Part shown: positions 1 through 9,032 of the stretch, piece after piece | Position numbering within the stretch: position 1 is the first letter of the stretch | Layout: the number at the start of each line of letters is the position of its first letter | NCBI RefSeq assembly: GCF_003336745.1 | Contig: NZ_QGMX01000003.1 | Span: forward strand, 1-64,000 | Reading direction: 5' to 3' | Source of the DNA: Thermus caldifontis | GTDB taxonomy: Bacteria > Deinococcota > Deinococci > Deinococcales > Thermaceae | DNA length: 64,000 nucleotides | Notes under the pieces: generated by a model | The model's input: only the letters and a program-made list of their open reading frames with translations | Databases searched by the model: none | What the model was told of the DNA's origin: nothing | Made by a program: the position numbers and the translations under genes

Positions 1-89
1 CAACGGGTCGGTTCCCCTCTTTTTATTCCATCTGGCGTCTCACATGTGTCTGTCCAGGTTCAGCCCAAGGCAGGGAGCACTCCCGCAAA

Positions 90-109
90 GGAAAACCCCG
101 GGGGTTTCC
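90..109. terminator. weak palindrome downstream of the TRAP gene
   Basis: The arms GGAAAACCCC and GGGGGTTTCC face each other about 30 nt past the stop codon of the minus-strand gene. There is no T run after it on that strand, so terminator function is only a guess. The rest of positions 1-138 shows no convincing gene. Confidence 0.2.
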
Positions 110-138
110 CCCCAGGGCGGTAATTCGGGGAAAGAAAA

Positions 139-1218
139 TCAGAGGGCCGGGAAGGCAAAGCTGGCGTAGCCCAGCTCCGCCACCCCAAACCAGCGGTACT
201 GCTCCTCCCGGAACTTCTTCCAAGCGGTGTAAACCTTACGGTAGGTAGCGTCCTTGGCCGCCTCCTCCTCGTACCAGTCAAAGGCTGCCTTCTGGGCCGC
301 CTTCATCACGTCGGCGGGCCACTTGCGCAGGCGCACCCCTGCCTTGATGAGACGTTGCAAGGCCGGAGGGTTCACCTGGTCGTACTTGGCCAGCATGGCA
401 AGGTTGGCCTCAGCCGCCGCCACCTCAATGGCCTGCTGGTACTCCTTGGGAAGCTTCTGCCACTCCTTCAGGTTGATGTAGAAGGAAAGCATGGGCCCCG
501 GCTCGTGCCAACCAGGGTAGTAGTAGTACTTGGCCACCTTGTAGAAGCCCAGCTTCTCGTCGTCGTAAGGACCCACCCACTCGGCGGCATCCACCACACC
601 CCGCTCCAAGGCCGGGTAGATGTCCCCACCCGCCAGCACCTGGGGTACCACCCCAAGCCGGCTCATCACCTGGCCGCCGGGGCCAGGGATGCGCATCTTA
701 AGGCCCTTGAGGTCCGCCACGCCCTTGATCTCCTTGCGGAACCAGCCACCCATCTGGGCCCCGGTATTGCCGCCTGGGAACTGGATGATGCCGAAATCCG
801 CATAGATGGGCCGGAAAAGCTCAATACCACCCCCGTAGTACATCCAGGCGTTCTGCTGCCGGGCGGTGAGGCCGAAGGGCACCGCAGTATCAAAGGCAAA
901 AACCGCCCCCTTGCCCACATAGTAATAGCTGGCGGTGTGGCCGACCTCCACCGTACCCTGTTGCACAGCATCCATCACCTGTAGCCCGGGCACGATCTCC
1001 CCTGCTTGGTAGGTGCGGATCTGGAAGCGCCCGCCGGTGAGGGCGGAAACCCGCTCTGCAAAAACGTCCGCTGCCCCAAAGATGGTGTCCAGGCTCTTGG
1101 GGAAGCTACTGGCTAGCCGCCACCTTATGGTGGGCTGGGCCTGGGCAAATACCGGGCCGAAAGCTGCGCTAGCCGCTACGCCGATACCTGCTTTCTTCAA
1201 GAAGTCACGCCGCTTCAT
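139..1218 (-). CDS. TRAP transporter substrate-binding protein, DctP family
   Basis: Periplasmic receptor of a TRAP transporter, a family that binds organic acids such as 2-oxo acids or lactate. The N-terminus MKRRDFLKKAG carries a twin-arginine motif followed by a hydrophobic stretch and an AQA cleavage region, so Tat export is likely. The central stretch GWFRKEI...DLKGLKMRIPGPGG contains the conserved Arg region that holds the substrate carboxylate. The start at 1218 is chosen because AGGAGG lies 7 nt upstream; the frame stays open further upstream, but that part does not look like protein. Length 359 aa is normal. The membrane subunits DctQ and DctM are not in the window; they may lie to the left. 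The ligand cannot be read from the sequence. Confidence 0.9.
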   Translation of the reverse strand: MKRRDFLKKAGIGVAASAAFGPVFAQAQPTIRWRLASSFPKSLDTIFGAADVFAERVSALTGGRFQIRTYQAGEIVPGLQVMDAVQQGTVEVGHTASYYYVGKGAVFAFDTAVPFGLTARQQNAWMYYGGGIELFRPIYADFGIIQFPGGNTGAQMGGWFRKEIKGVADLKGLKMRIPGPGGQVMSRLGVVPQVLAGGDIYPALERGVVDAAEWVGPYDDEKLGFYKVAKYYYYPGWHEPGPMLSFYINLKEWQKLPKEYQQAIEVAAAEANLAMLAKYDQVNPPALQRLIKAGVRLRKWPADVMKAAQKAAFDWYEEEAAKDATYRKVYTAWKKFREEQYRWFGVAELGYASFAFPAL

Positions 1219-1308
1219 CTTTGACCTCCTTAGCGGTCCGGGGGGATTATACCCCACCTGGGGGTGGAAGGCGCAAGCCCCCCCTCGCAAGTTTTTGCAA
1301 TACCCCGG

Positions 1309-1779
1309 TCACCGGATGTAAAAGTAGGTTTCTGCCACCTGGTAGCGGCGGGCGCTAGAGGTTTCCAAGTACAGCCTTAGCCGGGCATCCCAGTCGGTGA
1401 ACACCCCTTCCAGGCGCAGGTTCCCGGGTTGGCTATCCGTGTAGATGGCCCGCACCCGCTGGAGCCCTCGAGGCGGCGTGACCGTATAGCGGTAAGCCCC
1501 CGGGGGAAGGACATGGGTGCCCCGGCCCAGGTGGAAGCGGTCAAACTCGTAGGTGCGCCCATCGGGATCTATGGCCACCAGGCTTATCCAGCCGGGTTCA
1601 GCCAGGGTAAGGAAGAAGCGCACCTCCTCCCCCACGTAATAGGTGGCCCCTGCCCCCCGGTCCGGCTCAAAGCGCAGGATGGTTGGGGTAAAGTCCAAGC
1701 GGTAGCTTACCGTGACCCCCTCCAGGGTCACGGTGCAGGCGGAAAGTAGACCCAACAATAGAAGCCCCAAAATCCGCAT
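1309..1779 (-). CDS. lipoprotein with a DUF4384-like domain
   Basis: A 156-aa protein with a short signal peptide and lipobox LLSAC (Cys15), so probably a lipid-anchored envelope protein. The region YYVGEEVRFFLTLAEPGWISLVAID resembles DUF4384 domains, which are beta-rich and often found in surface lipoproteins. GGAGG precedes the ATG. It lies 37 nt downstream of rnhB on the same strand, so the two may be cotranscribed, followed by the TRAP gene after 90 nt. Function unknown. Confidence 0.75.
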   Translation of the reverse strand: MRILGLLLLGLLSACTVTLEGVTVSYRLDFTPTILRFEPDRGAGATYYVGEEVRFFLTLAEPGWISLVAIDPDGRTYEFDRFHLGRGTHVLPPGAYRYTVTPPRGLQRVRAIYTDSQPGNLRLEGVFTDWDARLRLYLETSSARRYQVAETYFYIR

Positions 1780-1816
1780 GAGCTCCTCCTCACCTCCAGC
1801 TTAGCCCCACCGGGGC

Positions 1817-2422
1817 TTAGTCCTCTTCAGGAAACCTTAAAGAAGCCTGGGCCACCGGGGTGAAACGCCTCCGGTGCACGGGCGATGGTCCTAGGACCTC
1901 GAGGGCCTTTTGGTGCTCGGGGGTGCCGTATCCCTTGTGCCGGGCAAAGCCATAACCGGGGTAAAGGCGGTCCAACTCCTCCATAAGCCGGTCCCGGTGC
2001 ACCTTGGCCAGGATGCTGGCCGCGGCCACGCTGGGGCTATGCTGGTCCGCCTTGGGAGGGGCCAGGAGGGGCAAGGAGGTGGCCACCTGGAGGTAGTCGG
2101 TGACCAAGGCCTCGGGCGGAGGGTCCAGAAGGCATAGCGCCCTCCTTGCCGCCAAGAGGGTGGCCTTCAGGACCCCAAGCCGGTCCACCTCCGCCACCTC
2201 CGCTATCCCCAAGGCGTAGGCCAGGGCCACCCCTTTCACCTCCTCCGCCAGGCGCTGGCGCTCCTTGGGCCTTAGGAGCTTGGAATCCCGGAAGGGGTAG
2301 CGGCCAGGCGGTAGGATCACCGCCCCCACCACGATGGGCCCCGCCCAGGCTCCCCGGCCCGCCTCGTCTATCCCGGCCACCCTTAGGCCCAGGGACCAGA
2401 AGGACGCCTCGAGGCCCTCCAT
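1817..2422 (-). CDS. rnhB: ribonuclease HII
   Basis: Cleaves the RNA strand of RNA-DNA hybrids and removes misincorporated ribonucleotides. The signature GIDEAGRGAWAGP near residues 17-29 supplies the first Asp-Glu of the metal site; later acidic positions include VTDYL and the segment PSVAAASILAKVHRDRLM, typical of type II enzymes. Length 201 aa matches the family. A CATAAT -10 box (plus 2431-2436) lies 8 nt before the ATG, suggesting a leaderless or nearly leaderless message. It is divergent from the esterase gene. Confidence 0.96.
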   Translation of the reverse strand: MEGLEASFWSLGLRVAGIDEAGRGAWAGPIVVGAVILPPGRYPFRDSKLLRPKERQRLAEEVKGVALAYALGIAEVAEVDRLGVLKATLLAARRALCLLDPPPEALVTDYLQVATSLPLLAPPKADQHSPSVAAASILAKVHRDRLMEELDRLYPGYGFARHKGYGTPEHQKALEVLGPSPVHRRRFTPVAQASLRFPEED

Positions 2423-2450
2423 CCCTTGGCATTATGCCTCGCCCCCACGG

Positions 2451-2479
2451 TTGACACCCTCGGGTATACTCTGGATACG
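2451..2479 (+). promoter_or_regulatory. probable leaderless promoter of the esterase operon
   Basis: TTGACA (2451-2456), a 17-bp spacer, then GATACG (2474-2479). The predicted start of transcription falls on or next to the ATG at 2488, and no ribosome binding site precedes that codon. Confidence 0.6.
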
Positions 2480-2487
2480 CTTTATAT

Positions 2488-4035
2488 ATGGGCCCCCTTG
2501 CCCTCCTTATGGCCTCCGCGCTGGCGCTGGGCCTGGCCCTAGCCCAGGAGGTGGTGGTCCAGACCCCCTTGGGCCCAGCCCAAGGCCAGGTGGAAAAGGG
2601 AGCCATCGCTTTCTATGGGCTTCCCTATGGGGAGGCGGGCCGCTTCCAAGCCCCTAGGCCCGTGGCCTCCTGGCCTCGAGGGGTGGGAAGGGAGCGGGTG
2701 GCCTGCCCCCAAGTCCCCGGGACCACGGCCCGGCTAGGGGGCTACATCCCCCCACAGCGGGAAGACTGCCTGGTTCTCAACCTATTCCTGCCCTTGGGAC
2801 CCCCGCCCCCAGGGGGGTTCCCGGTGATGGCCTACCTGCACGGGGGCGGTTTCACCTCAGGAAGCGCCGCCGAGCCCGTTTACGGGGGGCATCTTCTCGC
2901 CCGGGAAGGGGTGGTGGTGGTTTCCCTAAACTACCGCCTAGGCCCTTTGGGGTTTTTGGCCCTCCCTGCCTTGGCGAAGGAAGATCCCAAGGCCGTGGGC
3001 AACTACGGGCTTTTAGATGTGATAGAGGCCCTGCGCTTTATCCAGCGTTACATCGCCTACTTTGGCGGCAATCCCAATAACGTCACCCTCTTCGGGGAAT
3101 CGGCTGGAGGCATGCTGGCCTGCACCCTGCTGGCCACCCCGGAGGCCCAAGGGCTATTCCACAAGGCCATCCTCCAATCGGGAGGATGCCAAGAGGTGGG
3201 CCCCCTGGAGAAGGATATGGCCTTTGGGGAAAGGTGGGCCAGGAGCCTGGGCTGCGCCCCCGAGGATCCAGCCTGCCTTAGATCCTTGCCCCTAGGGCGC
3301 CTCTTCCCCGCGGCAGGCCCCCCGGGCCTTCCCGACATCACCGCCTCGGCCCTGGGCTTCCCCCTTTCCCCCTTTAAGCCCCACCTGGGCCCCCTGCTAC
3401 CGGAAAGCCCCGAGGAGGCCCTGAAAAGGGGCCGGGCCCAAGGCATCCCCCTCCTGGCAGGGGCCAACGCGGAGGAGCTCACCTTTCCCGGCCTGGCCTG
3501 GCTTCTGGGACCCAGGACCTGGGAGGAGTTCGGCAAGAGGCTCTCTGCCCAAGGCCTCACCCCAAAACAGCGAGAGGCCTTGGAAAGGGTGTACCAAAAG
3601 CGTTTTTCCGATCCCAAAACCGCCTGGGGCCAGGTGCAAACCGATCTTCTTCTCCTCTGCCCTTCCCTGAAAGCCGCCAAGGTCCAGGCCCCTTTCGCCC
3701 CCACCTACGCCTACCTCTTCACCTTCCGCATCCCTGGCTTCGAGGGCCTGGTGGCCTTCCACGGCCTGGAGCTGGCCCCCCTTTTTGGGAACCTCGAGGA
3801 GATGCCCTTTCTCCCCCTCTTTCTTAGCACCGAGGCCCGGGAAAAGGCCGAGGCCCTGGGCAAGCGCATGCGCCGCTACTGGGTGGGCTTCGCCCGGGAG
3901 GGGGAGCCATGGGGCTGGCCCAACTGGCCCGAGTACGGAGAGGGCTACCTCCTCCGTTTGGACGACCCCCCAGGCCTCCTCCCCGATCCTTTTGAGGAAA
4001 GGTGCGGTCCCCTCGAGGCCCTTGGGCTACTATAG
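2488..4035 (+). CDS. secreted type-B carboxylesterase
   Basis: Alpha/beta hydrolase of the carboxylesterase/lipase B family, expected to hydrolyse carboxyl esters outside the cytoplasm. A signal peptide (residues 1-19, ending ALA-QE) is followed by EDCLVLNL, the oxyanion-hole motif YLHGGGF and the nucleophile elbow FGESAGG. The catalytic His region AFHGLELAPLFGN is near the C-terminus. Length 515 aa is standard. The start is fixed by the leaderless promoter just upstream. The molybdopterin oxidoreductase gene begins 5 nt after the stop, so the two form an operon. Natural substrate not deducible. Confidence 0.93.
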   Translation: MGPLALLMASALALGLALAQEVVVQTPLGPAQGQVEKGAIAFYGLPYGEAGRFQAPRPVASWPRGVGRERVACPQVPGTTARLGGYIPPQREDCLVLNLFLPLGPPPPGGFPVMAYLHGGGFTSGSAAEPVYGGHLLAREGVVVVSLNYRLGPLGFLALPALAKEDPKAVGNYGLLDVIEALRFIQRYIAYFGGNPNNVTLFGESAGGMLACTLLATPEAQGLFHKAILQSGGCQEVGPLEKDMAFGERWARSLGCAPEDPACLRSLPLGRLFPAAGPPGLPDITASALGFPLSPFKPHLGPLLPESPEEALKRGRAQGIPLLAGANAEELTFPGLAWLLGPRTWEEFGKRLSAQGLTPKQREALERVYQKRFSDPKTAWGQVQTDLLLLCPSLKAAKVQAPFAPTYAYLFTFRIPGFEGLVAFHGLELAPLFGNLEEMPFLPLFLSTEAREKAEALGKRMRRYWVGFAREGEPWGWPNWPEYGEGYLLRLDDPPGLLPDPFEERCGPLEALGLL

Positions 4036-4040
4036 GGGGC

Positions 4041-6050
4041 ATGAAACCCCGCGCCACCTGCCCCCTGGACTGCCCGGATGCCTGTAGCCTCCTCCTCACC
4101 CTGGAAGGGGGCCGCCTCGCCCGGGTGGAGGGCGACCCCCGCCACCCCATCACCCAAGGCTTCGCCTGCGCCAAAACCTACCGGTATCCAGAAAGGGTAC
4201 AGGAACGCCTCCTCCACCCCATGCGCCGGGTGGGGAGGAAGGGGGAGGGCCGCTTTGAAAGGGTTTCCTGGGAGGAGGCCCTGGAAGCCATCGCCGAAAG
4301 GCTTAGGGCCATCCTGGACGCCCACGGCGGGGAGGCCGTCCTCCCCTACCACTATGCCGGCACCATGGGCCTTGTGGAAAACCAGCATCCTTTGGCCTTC
4401 TTCCGGGCCATCGGGGCCAGCGAGCTAGAGGAAACCATCTGCTCCACCGCCGGAAGTGCCGCCTGGGAGATGACCTACGGCCCCAGGCTGGGCCCGGATC
4501 CCGAGGAGGTGCCCAACGCCCGCTATATCCTCCTTTGGGGCATCAACAGCCTCACCACCAACAGCCACCTCACCCCCTTCCTCAAGGAGGCGCGAAGGCA
4601 AGGGGCCAAGGTGGTGCACATAGACCCCTACGAGAACCACACGAGCCGCTTCGCCCATGAGCACCTCAAGCTCCGCCCTGGCACCGACGCCGCCTTGGCC
4701 TACGCCCTGGCCCACGTGCTCTTCCGCGAGGGCCTGGTGGACTGGTCGTACCTAAGGGAGGCCGCCACCGGGGTGGAGGACTTCCAAAGGGAGGCCGAGG
4801 CCTGGCCTCCAGAAAGGGCCGAGGCCCTTACCGGGGTGCCCAAGGAGGCCATAGAACGCCTGGCCCGGGAGATGGGGGAGGCCAAGCGGGTCTTCCTCCG
4901 GGTGGGCTACGGCATGACCCGGCACCCAGGAGGGGGGAATGCCCTAAGGGCCGTCATCCTCCTTCCCGCCCTCCTGGGGGCCTGGCGCTACCCAGGGTGC
5001 GGGGCGTTGCTTTCCACCAGCGGGGCCTTTGCCCTCAACAAGCGCTTCCTTGGGGGCAGGCACCTTCTAGAAGGAGATCGCCCCCACAGGGGCTACTTCC
5101 GGCCCAACCCCGGGGTGCGCCGGATCAACATGAACCAGCTGGCCAGCGCCCTAACCCAGCTTGACCCCCCCATCCGGGCCCTTTTCGTCTTCAACTCCAA
5201 CCCCCTGGTGGTAGCCCCGGACACGGGAAGGGTCAAGGAGGGGCTTTTGCGGGAGGACCTTTTCACCGTGGTGCTGGAACAGGTCCAGACGGAAACCGCC
5301 CTTTTTGCCGACTACCTCCTGCCCGCCACCTTCTTCTACGAGCACCCAGACCTCTACACCAGCTATGGGCACTACTACCTCTCCTGGAACGAGCCCCTGG
5401 CTGAGCCTGAAGGGGAGGCCCGGCCCAACACCTGGGTCTTCCGGGAACTTTCCCAGCGGCTTGGCCTCGAGGAACCCACCCTCTACTGGACGGCGGAGGA
5501 GGTGGCAAGAAGCCTCCTTGCCACGGACCACCCCCACCTGGAGGGCATCACCCTGGAAAGGCTAAAGGAGGAGGGCTTCGTGAAGCTAAAGCTTCCCAAG
5601 CCCTTCCTCCCCTTCCAGAAAGGACCGGTGCGCTTCAGCCCACCCCCTGAGGTCATTCCCACGAAGGCCCTTCCCGGCTACCCCCTCATCCTCCTCACCC
5701 CCCCGGCCCACCGCTTCCTCAACACCACCTATGGGAATGTCCGGGCCCTGGTGGAGGCGGAAGGGGGCGAGCCCAGGCTCCTCATCCACCCAGAGGACGC
5801 AAGGGAGCGGGGGATCACCGACGGCATGCTGGTCTACATCCACTCCCCCCAAGGGAGGGTGGTGCGCAAGGCCCAGGTCACGGAGGCTCCCATGCCGGGG
5901 ACGGTGGTCCTCGAGGGCACCTGGTGGGAGAAGTGGGCCCCAGATGGCAAGGGGATCAACCACCTCACCACGGAGGCCCTCACCGACTTAGGGGGTGGCA
6001 GCACCTTCCACTCCACCCCGGTGGAGGTGGAGCCCCTCCGCCTGGCCTGA
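4041..6050 (+). CDS. molybdopterin-dependent oxidoreductase with [4Fe-4S] site
   Basis: Member of the Mo/W-bis-MGD oxidoreductase superfamily (BisC/formate dehydrogenase-like), 669 aa. The N-terminus TCPLDCPDAC plus a Cys in GFACAK gives a four-Cys iron-sulfur motif with C-x3-C-x3-C spacing. The segment WEEALEAIAERL and later FVFNSNPLVVAPD and YGNVRALVEAE (dinucleotide-binding end domain) are typical. ETICSTAG may provide a Cys ligand to the metal, but this is inferred. No Tat signal is visible, so it is probably cytoplasmic. The ATG at 4041 is preceded by only a short G-rich stretch; coupling to the esterase 5 nt upstream is likely. Substrate unknown. A mog-family gene for Mo cofactor maturation lies at 13955. 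Confidence 0.9.
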   Translation: MKPRATCPLDCPDACSLLLTLEGGRLARVEGDPRHPITQGFACAKTYRYPERVQERLLHPMRRVGRKGEGRFERVSWEEALEAIAERLRAILDAHGGEAVLPYHYAGTMGLVENQHPLAFFRAIGASELEETICSTAGSAAWEMTYGPRLGPDPEEVPNARYILLWGINSLTTNSHLTPFLKEARRQGAKVVHIDPYENHTSRFAHEHLKLRPGTDAALAYALAHVLFREGLVDWSYLREAATGVEDFQREAEAWPPERAEALTGVPKEAIERLAREMGEAKRVFLRVGYGMTRHPGGGNALRAVILLPALLGAWRYPGCGALLSTSGAFALNKRFLGGRHLLEGDRPHRGYFRPNPGVRRINMNQLASALTQLDPPIRALFVFNSNPLVVAPDTGRVKEGLLREDLFTVVLEQVQTETALFADYLLPATFFYEHPDLYTSYGHYYLSWNEPLAEPEGEARPNTWVFRELSQRLGLEEPTLYWTAEEVARSLLATDHPHLEGITLERLKEEGFVKLKLPKPFLPFQKGPVRFSPPPEVIPTKALPGYPLILLTPPAHRFLNTTYGNVRALVEAEGGEPRLLIHPEDARERGITDGMLVYIHSPQGRVVRKAQVTEAPMPGTVVLEGTWWEKWAPDGKGINHLTTEALTDLGGGSTFHSTPVEVEPLRLA

Positions 6051-6051
6051 T

Positions 6052-6080
6052 TTGCGCCTGGGCTACGCTTTTGCTACCCT
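6052..6080 (+). promoter_or_regulatory. probable promoter of the Nudix-thiI-amidase cluster
   Basis: TTGCGC (6052-6057), 17-bp spacer, TACCCT (6075-6080). Transcription would start close to a GTG at 6087 or the ATG at 6093, consistent with a leaderless mRNA. Confidence 0.45.
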
Positions 6081-6092
6081 GGTTGGGTGCAG

Positions 6093-6515
6093 ATGCCTAA
6101 GCCCCTTAAGCGCGCCGTGGCCCTGGCCGCCTGGTCCGACAAGGGCCTCCTCCTGGTGAAGCGCCCCGAGGAGGACCTCGAGTTCGGCGGGGCCTGGGGC
6201 CTTCCCGCCGTGAGCCTGGAGGAAAGGGAGGGCGTGGAGGAAGGGGCCCTAAGGGTAGGCCGGGAAAAACTGGGAACCGAGGTGAAGGTCCTGAGGCCCG
6301 TGGCCTTCGGGGTGGAGGAGCGCGCCGCGTACACCCTGGAGCTTTGGGTGGTGGAGGCTAGGCTCCTTTCCGAACCCCTCCTGCCCGAGCCCCAGCCCGG
6401 GAAAACCTACTACCGGGCCTACCGCTTTGGCCATCCCCAGGAGCTCAGGGAAGCGTCCCAAAGCGGCTCCTTGTGTAGCCGCCTCTACCTGGCGGTGAAA
6501 GGCCTATGCCCGTAG
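6093..6515 (+). CDS. Nudix-like protein with a degenerate Nudix box
   Basis: 140 aa with the Nudix fold pattern: an N-terminal beta strand RAVALAAW, then [24 protein letters not shown] followed by REKLG. Active Nudix hydrolases carry REUxEExGU; here the equivalent is RVGREKLG, so the first Glu and one of the paired Glu residues are replaced. The protein may therefore have altered or lost pyrophosphohydrolase activity. An in-frame GTG at 6087 is an alternative start. Its end overlaps thiI by 10 nt, implying co-expression. Confidence 0.75.
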   Translation: MPKPLKRAVALAAWSDKGLLLVKRPEEDLEFGGAWGLPAVSLEEREGVEEGALRVGREKLGTEVKVLRPVAFGVEERAAYTLELWVVEARLLSEPLLPEPQPGKTYYRAYRFGHPQELREASQSGSLCSRLYLAVKGLCP

Positions 6516-7747
6516 CCATGGAAACCCTGCTTCTGGTGAACCTTTTCCACGAGCTGGCCCTAAAAGGGGGCAACCGCCCCTTTTTCCTGAAGAGAGCCAA
6601 GGCCCACGTGAAAGAGGCCCTTAAGGGGACAGGGGCCAGGCTGGAGGCGGAGTGGCCCATGGCCCTTCTCTTCCGCCTGCCCCAGGAAGCCTGGCCCGAG
6701 GCCAAGGAACGCCTGAAGGACACCTTGGGGGTGGAGGGTTTCGCCCGGGTCCTGCGCACGCCTCCGGACCTCAAGGCCCTCGAGGCGGCCCTGGAGGCGG
6801 TCCTTCTGGAGGAGCGTTTCCAAAGCTTCCGCATCACCGCCAAGCGCTCCGACAAAACCTTCCCCCTAACCTCCCCGGAGATCGAGCGCCTCCTGGGCGC
6901 CTTCGTGAAGGAGAAGACGGGGGCCAAGGTGCAGCTCAAGGGGGCGGAACGGGAGTGGGTGGTGCGCGTCCTGCCCAATGCCGCCCTTCTGGAGGTGGAG
7001 CGCCACCCGGGGCCCGGAGGGCTTCCCCCTGGAGTCTCCGGAAAGGTGGTGGCCCTCCTTTCCGGGGGGATGGACTCCCCGGTGGCCGCCTACCGCCTCA
7101 TGCGCCGGGGGGCGAAGGTGGTCCTGGTGCACTTCCACCCTTTCCCTCTCCTCTCCGGCGGGAGCCGGGAAAAGGCCAAGGCCATCGCCGAGCGCCTGGC
7201 CCGCTTCCAGCACCGCATCCGCCTGCACCTGGTTCCCTTTAGCGAGGTGCAAAGGGAGATCATCGTCAAGACCCCCAAGGCCTACCGGGTGGTCCTCTAC
7301 CGCCGCTACATGCTTCGCATCGCCGAGGCCATCGCCCAAGAGGAAGGGGCCTTGGCCCTTGGCACGGGAGACAGCCTAGGCCAGGTGGCCTCACAAACCC
7401 TGGAGAATCTCTATGTGGTAAACCAGGCCGCTACCCTTCCCGTCTTCCGTCCCCTGGTGGGTTTGGACAAGGTGGAGATCAAGGCTGAGGCGGAGCGCAT
7501 CGGCACCTACCCCATCTCCATCCTCCCCGACGAGGAGTGTTGCACCCTCTTCGCCCCCAAGCACCCCGTGACCCGGGCCCAGCTTTCCGTGGTCCTCGAG
7601 GCGGAACGCCACCTAAATACCGAGGCCCTCATCGCCTTGGCCCTCAAGGACCGGGAGGTGGTGCGCTACACCTGGCCAGGGCAAAAACCCCTACCGAAGG
7701 CCCAAGGGGAGGCCCCTATAATGGGGCATGGACCTCTTGACGGCTAA
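6506..7747 (+). CDS. thiI: tRNA 4-thiouridine synthase ThiI
   Basis: Adenylates U8 of tRNA and transfers sulfur to make s4U, and can feed thiazole synthesis. Domain order is a ferredoxin-like N-terminus, a THUMP domain (about 60-165) and a PP-loop ATPase whose motif [13 protein letters not shown] is near residue 185. A Cys pair DEECCTLF lies near residue 345, where the family has its conserved Cys. There is no C-terminal rhodanese domain, so a separate sulfur carrier is expected. 413 aa. An in-frame ATG at 6518 is an alternative start. It overlaps the amidase gene by 20 nt. MnmA, a second tRNA thiolase, is encoded at 27470. Confidence 0.95.
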   Translation: MPVAMETLLLVNLFHELALKGGNRPFFLKRAKAHVKEALKGTGARLEAEWPMALLFRLPQEAWPEAKERLKDTLGVEGFARVLRTPPDLKALEAALEAVLLEERFQSFRITAKRSDKTFPLTSPEIERLLGAFVKEKTGAKVQLKGAEREWVVRVLPNAALLEVERHPGPGGLPPGVSGKVVALLSGGMDSPVAAYRLMRRGAKVVLVHFHPFPLLSGGSREKAKAIAERLARFQHRIRLHLVPFSEVQREIIVKTPKAYRVVLYRRYMLRIAEAIAQEEGALALGTGDSLGQVASQTLENLYVVNQAATLPVFRPLVGLDKVEIKAEAERIGTYPISILPDEECCTLFAPKHPVTRAQLSVVLEAERHLNTEALIALALKDREVVRYTWPGQKPLPKAQGEAPIMGHGPLDG

Positions 7748-9032
7748 AGCCCTTCTGGAAAGGGGCGAAACCACCCCTCTGGCCCTTTTGGAAGAGGCCC
7801 TGGAAAGGGCCCGGGCCTTCCAGGACCGGAACGCCTTGGCCCACCTGGACGAGGAAGGGGCCAAGGAGGAAGCCCATAGGCTTACCGAGGAGCTGAGGCA
7901 GGGAAAAGTCCGGGGACCCTTGCATGGCATCCCCCTCACGGTGAAGGACCTCTTCCCGGTAAAGGGCATGCCCACCCACGCCGGAACCCGGGCCCCCCTG
8001 CCTCCCCTTCCCGAGGAGGCCCAGGCGGTAAGGCGCCTGCGGGAGGCCGGTGCCCTTCTCTTTGCCAAGACCAACATGCACGAGGTGGCCTTGGGGATCA
8101 CCGGGGAAAACCCCTGGACTGGCCCCGTGCGTAACGCCTTAGACCCCAGCCGCCAAGCCGGGGGAAGCAGCAGCGGAAGCGCCGTGGCCGTGGCCCTGGG
8201 GATCGGCCTAGCCTCCTTAGGCTCGGACACCGGGGGGTCCATCCGCATTCCCGCGGCCTTCAACGGGGTGGTGGGCTTCAAGCCCTCCTACGGCCGGGTG
8301 AGCCTAGAAGGGGCCCTGCCCCTATCCCGCTCCACCGACCATGCGGGGCCCATCGCCAAGACGGTACGGGATGCCCACTTCCTCACGGAGATCCTGGCGG
8401 GGGAAAGCATCCTCCTCGAGGGCCCGCAAAACCCCACCTTCGGCGTGCCCCTGGACTTCCTGGAGGGCCGTCTAGGGGTGGGCGTGCGCAGGGCGTTCCA
8501 AAGCCTTTTGCAGGATCTGCCCTCACTAAGGGCCGAGGTGAAGGAGGTGTCCCTACCCCTCCCCGGGGTCTACGAGGTCTACACCCGCCTGGTGCGCTAC
8601 GAGGCGGCCCGCATCCACGAAAAAGCCTTGAAAGAACACCCGGAAGGCTTCTCCCCCCAGGTGCGGGAGGCCCTTTTGGCGGGGCTTGCCCTCACGGAGA
8701 AGGACTACCGGGATGCGGTGGCGGAAAGGGAGGTCCTGCGCCTCCAGCTGGTGAAGGCCTTGCGGGGAGTGGATGCCCTCATCCTGCCCACCCAGCCCCT
8801 ACCGGCCCCGCCCTTGGGCACGGAGGAGGTGGAGCTGGAATCGGGAAGGAAGGGCCACCGGGAGGCCTTCATCACCCTCACCCTGCCCTTTAGCCTCCTG
8901 GGGGTTCCCACCCTAACCCTCCCCTTCGCCCGGGTGGAGGGGATGCCCGTGGGGCTCCAGGTGGTGGGGCCCTATGCGGAGGATGGCCGGGTGCTGGCCA
9001 TTGGGGGCTGGCTCGAGGCCCGGCTAAAGTAG
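7728..9032 (+). CDS. amidase-signature family protein
   Basis: 434-aa amidase of the GatA/fatty-acid-amide-hydrolase superfamily. The Ser-cisSer-Lys triad is represented by Lys73 in LTVKDLF and the signature [15 protein letters not shown] followed by [12 protein letters not shown]. No gatB or gatC neighbour is present and the protein is shorter than typical GatA, so it is more likely a stand-alone amidase than the tRNA amidotransferase subunit. Translation probably couples to thiI through the 20-nt overlap. It converges on, and overlaps by 9 nt, the permease gene on the other strand. Confidence 0.88.
   Translation: MDLLTAKALLERGETTPLALLEEALERARAFQDRNALAHLDEEGAKEEAHRLTEELRQGKVRGPLHGIPLTVKDLFPVKGMPTHAGTRAPLPPLPEEAQAVRRLREAGALLFAKTNMHEVALGITGENPWTGPVRNALDPSRQAGGSSSGSAVAVALGIGLASLGSDTGGSIRIPAAFNGVVGFKPSYGRVSLEGALPLSRSTDHAGPIAKTVRDAHFLTEILAGESILLEGPQNPTFGVPLDFLEGRLGVGVRRAFQSLLQDLPSLRAEVKEVSLPLPGVYEVYTRLVRYEAARIHEKALKEHPEGFSPQVREALLAGLALTEKDYRDAVAEREVLRLQLVKALRGVDALILPTQPLPAPPLGTEEVELESGRKGHREAFITLTLPFSLLGVPTLTLPFARVEGMPVGLQVVGPYAEDGRVLAIGGWLEARLK

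Noticed and set aside
139..1290. Extended N-terminus of the TRAP protein up to 1290
   Set aside because: The extra 24 residues precede a clear Shine-Dalgarno and Tat signal start at 1218.
6400..6520. TPP riboswitch before thiI
   Set aside because: thiI begins inside the preceding coding sequence and no thi-box sequences are seen.
7728..9032. GatA subunit of tRNA amidotransferase
   Set aside because: No gatB or gatC nearby and the protein is shorter; only the general amidase signature is supported.
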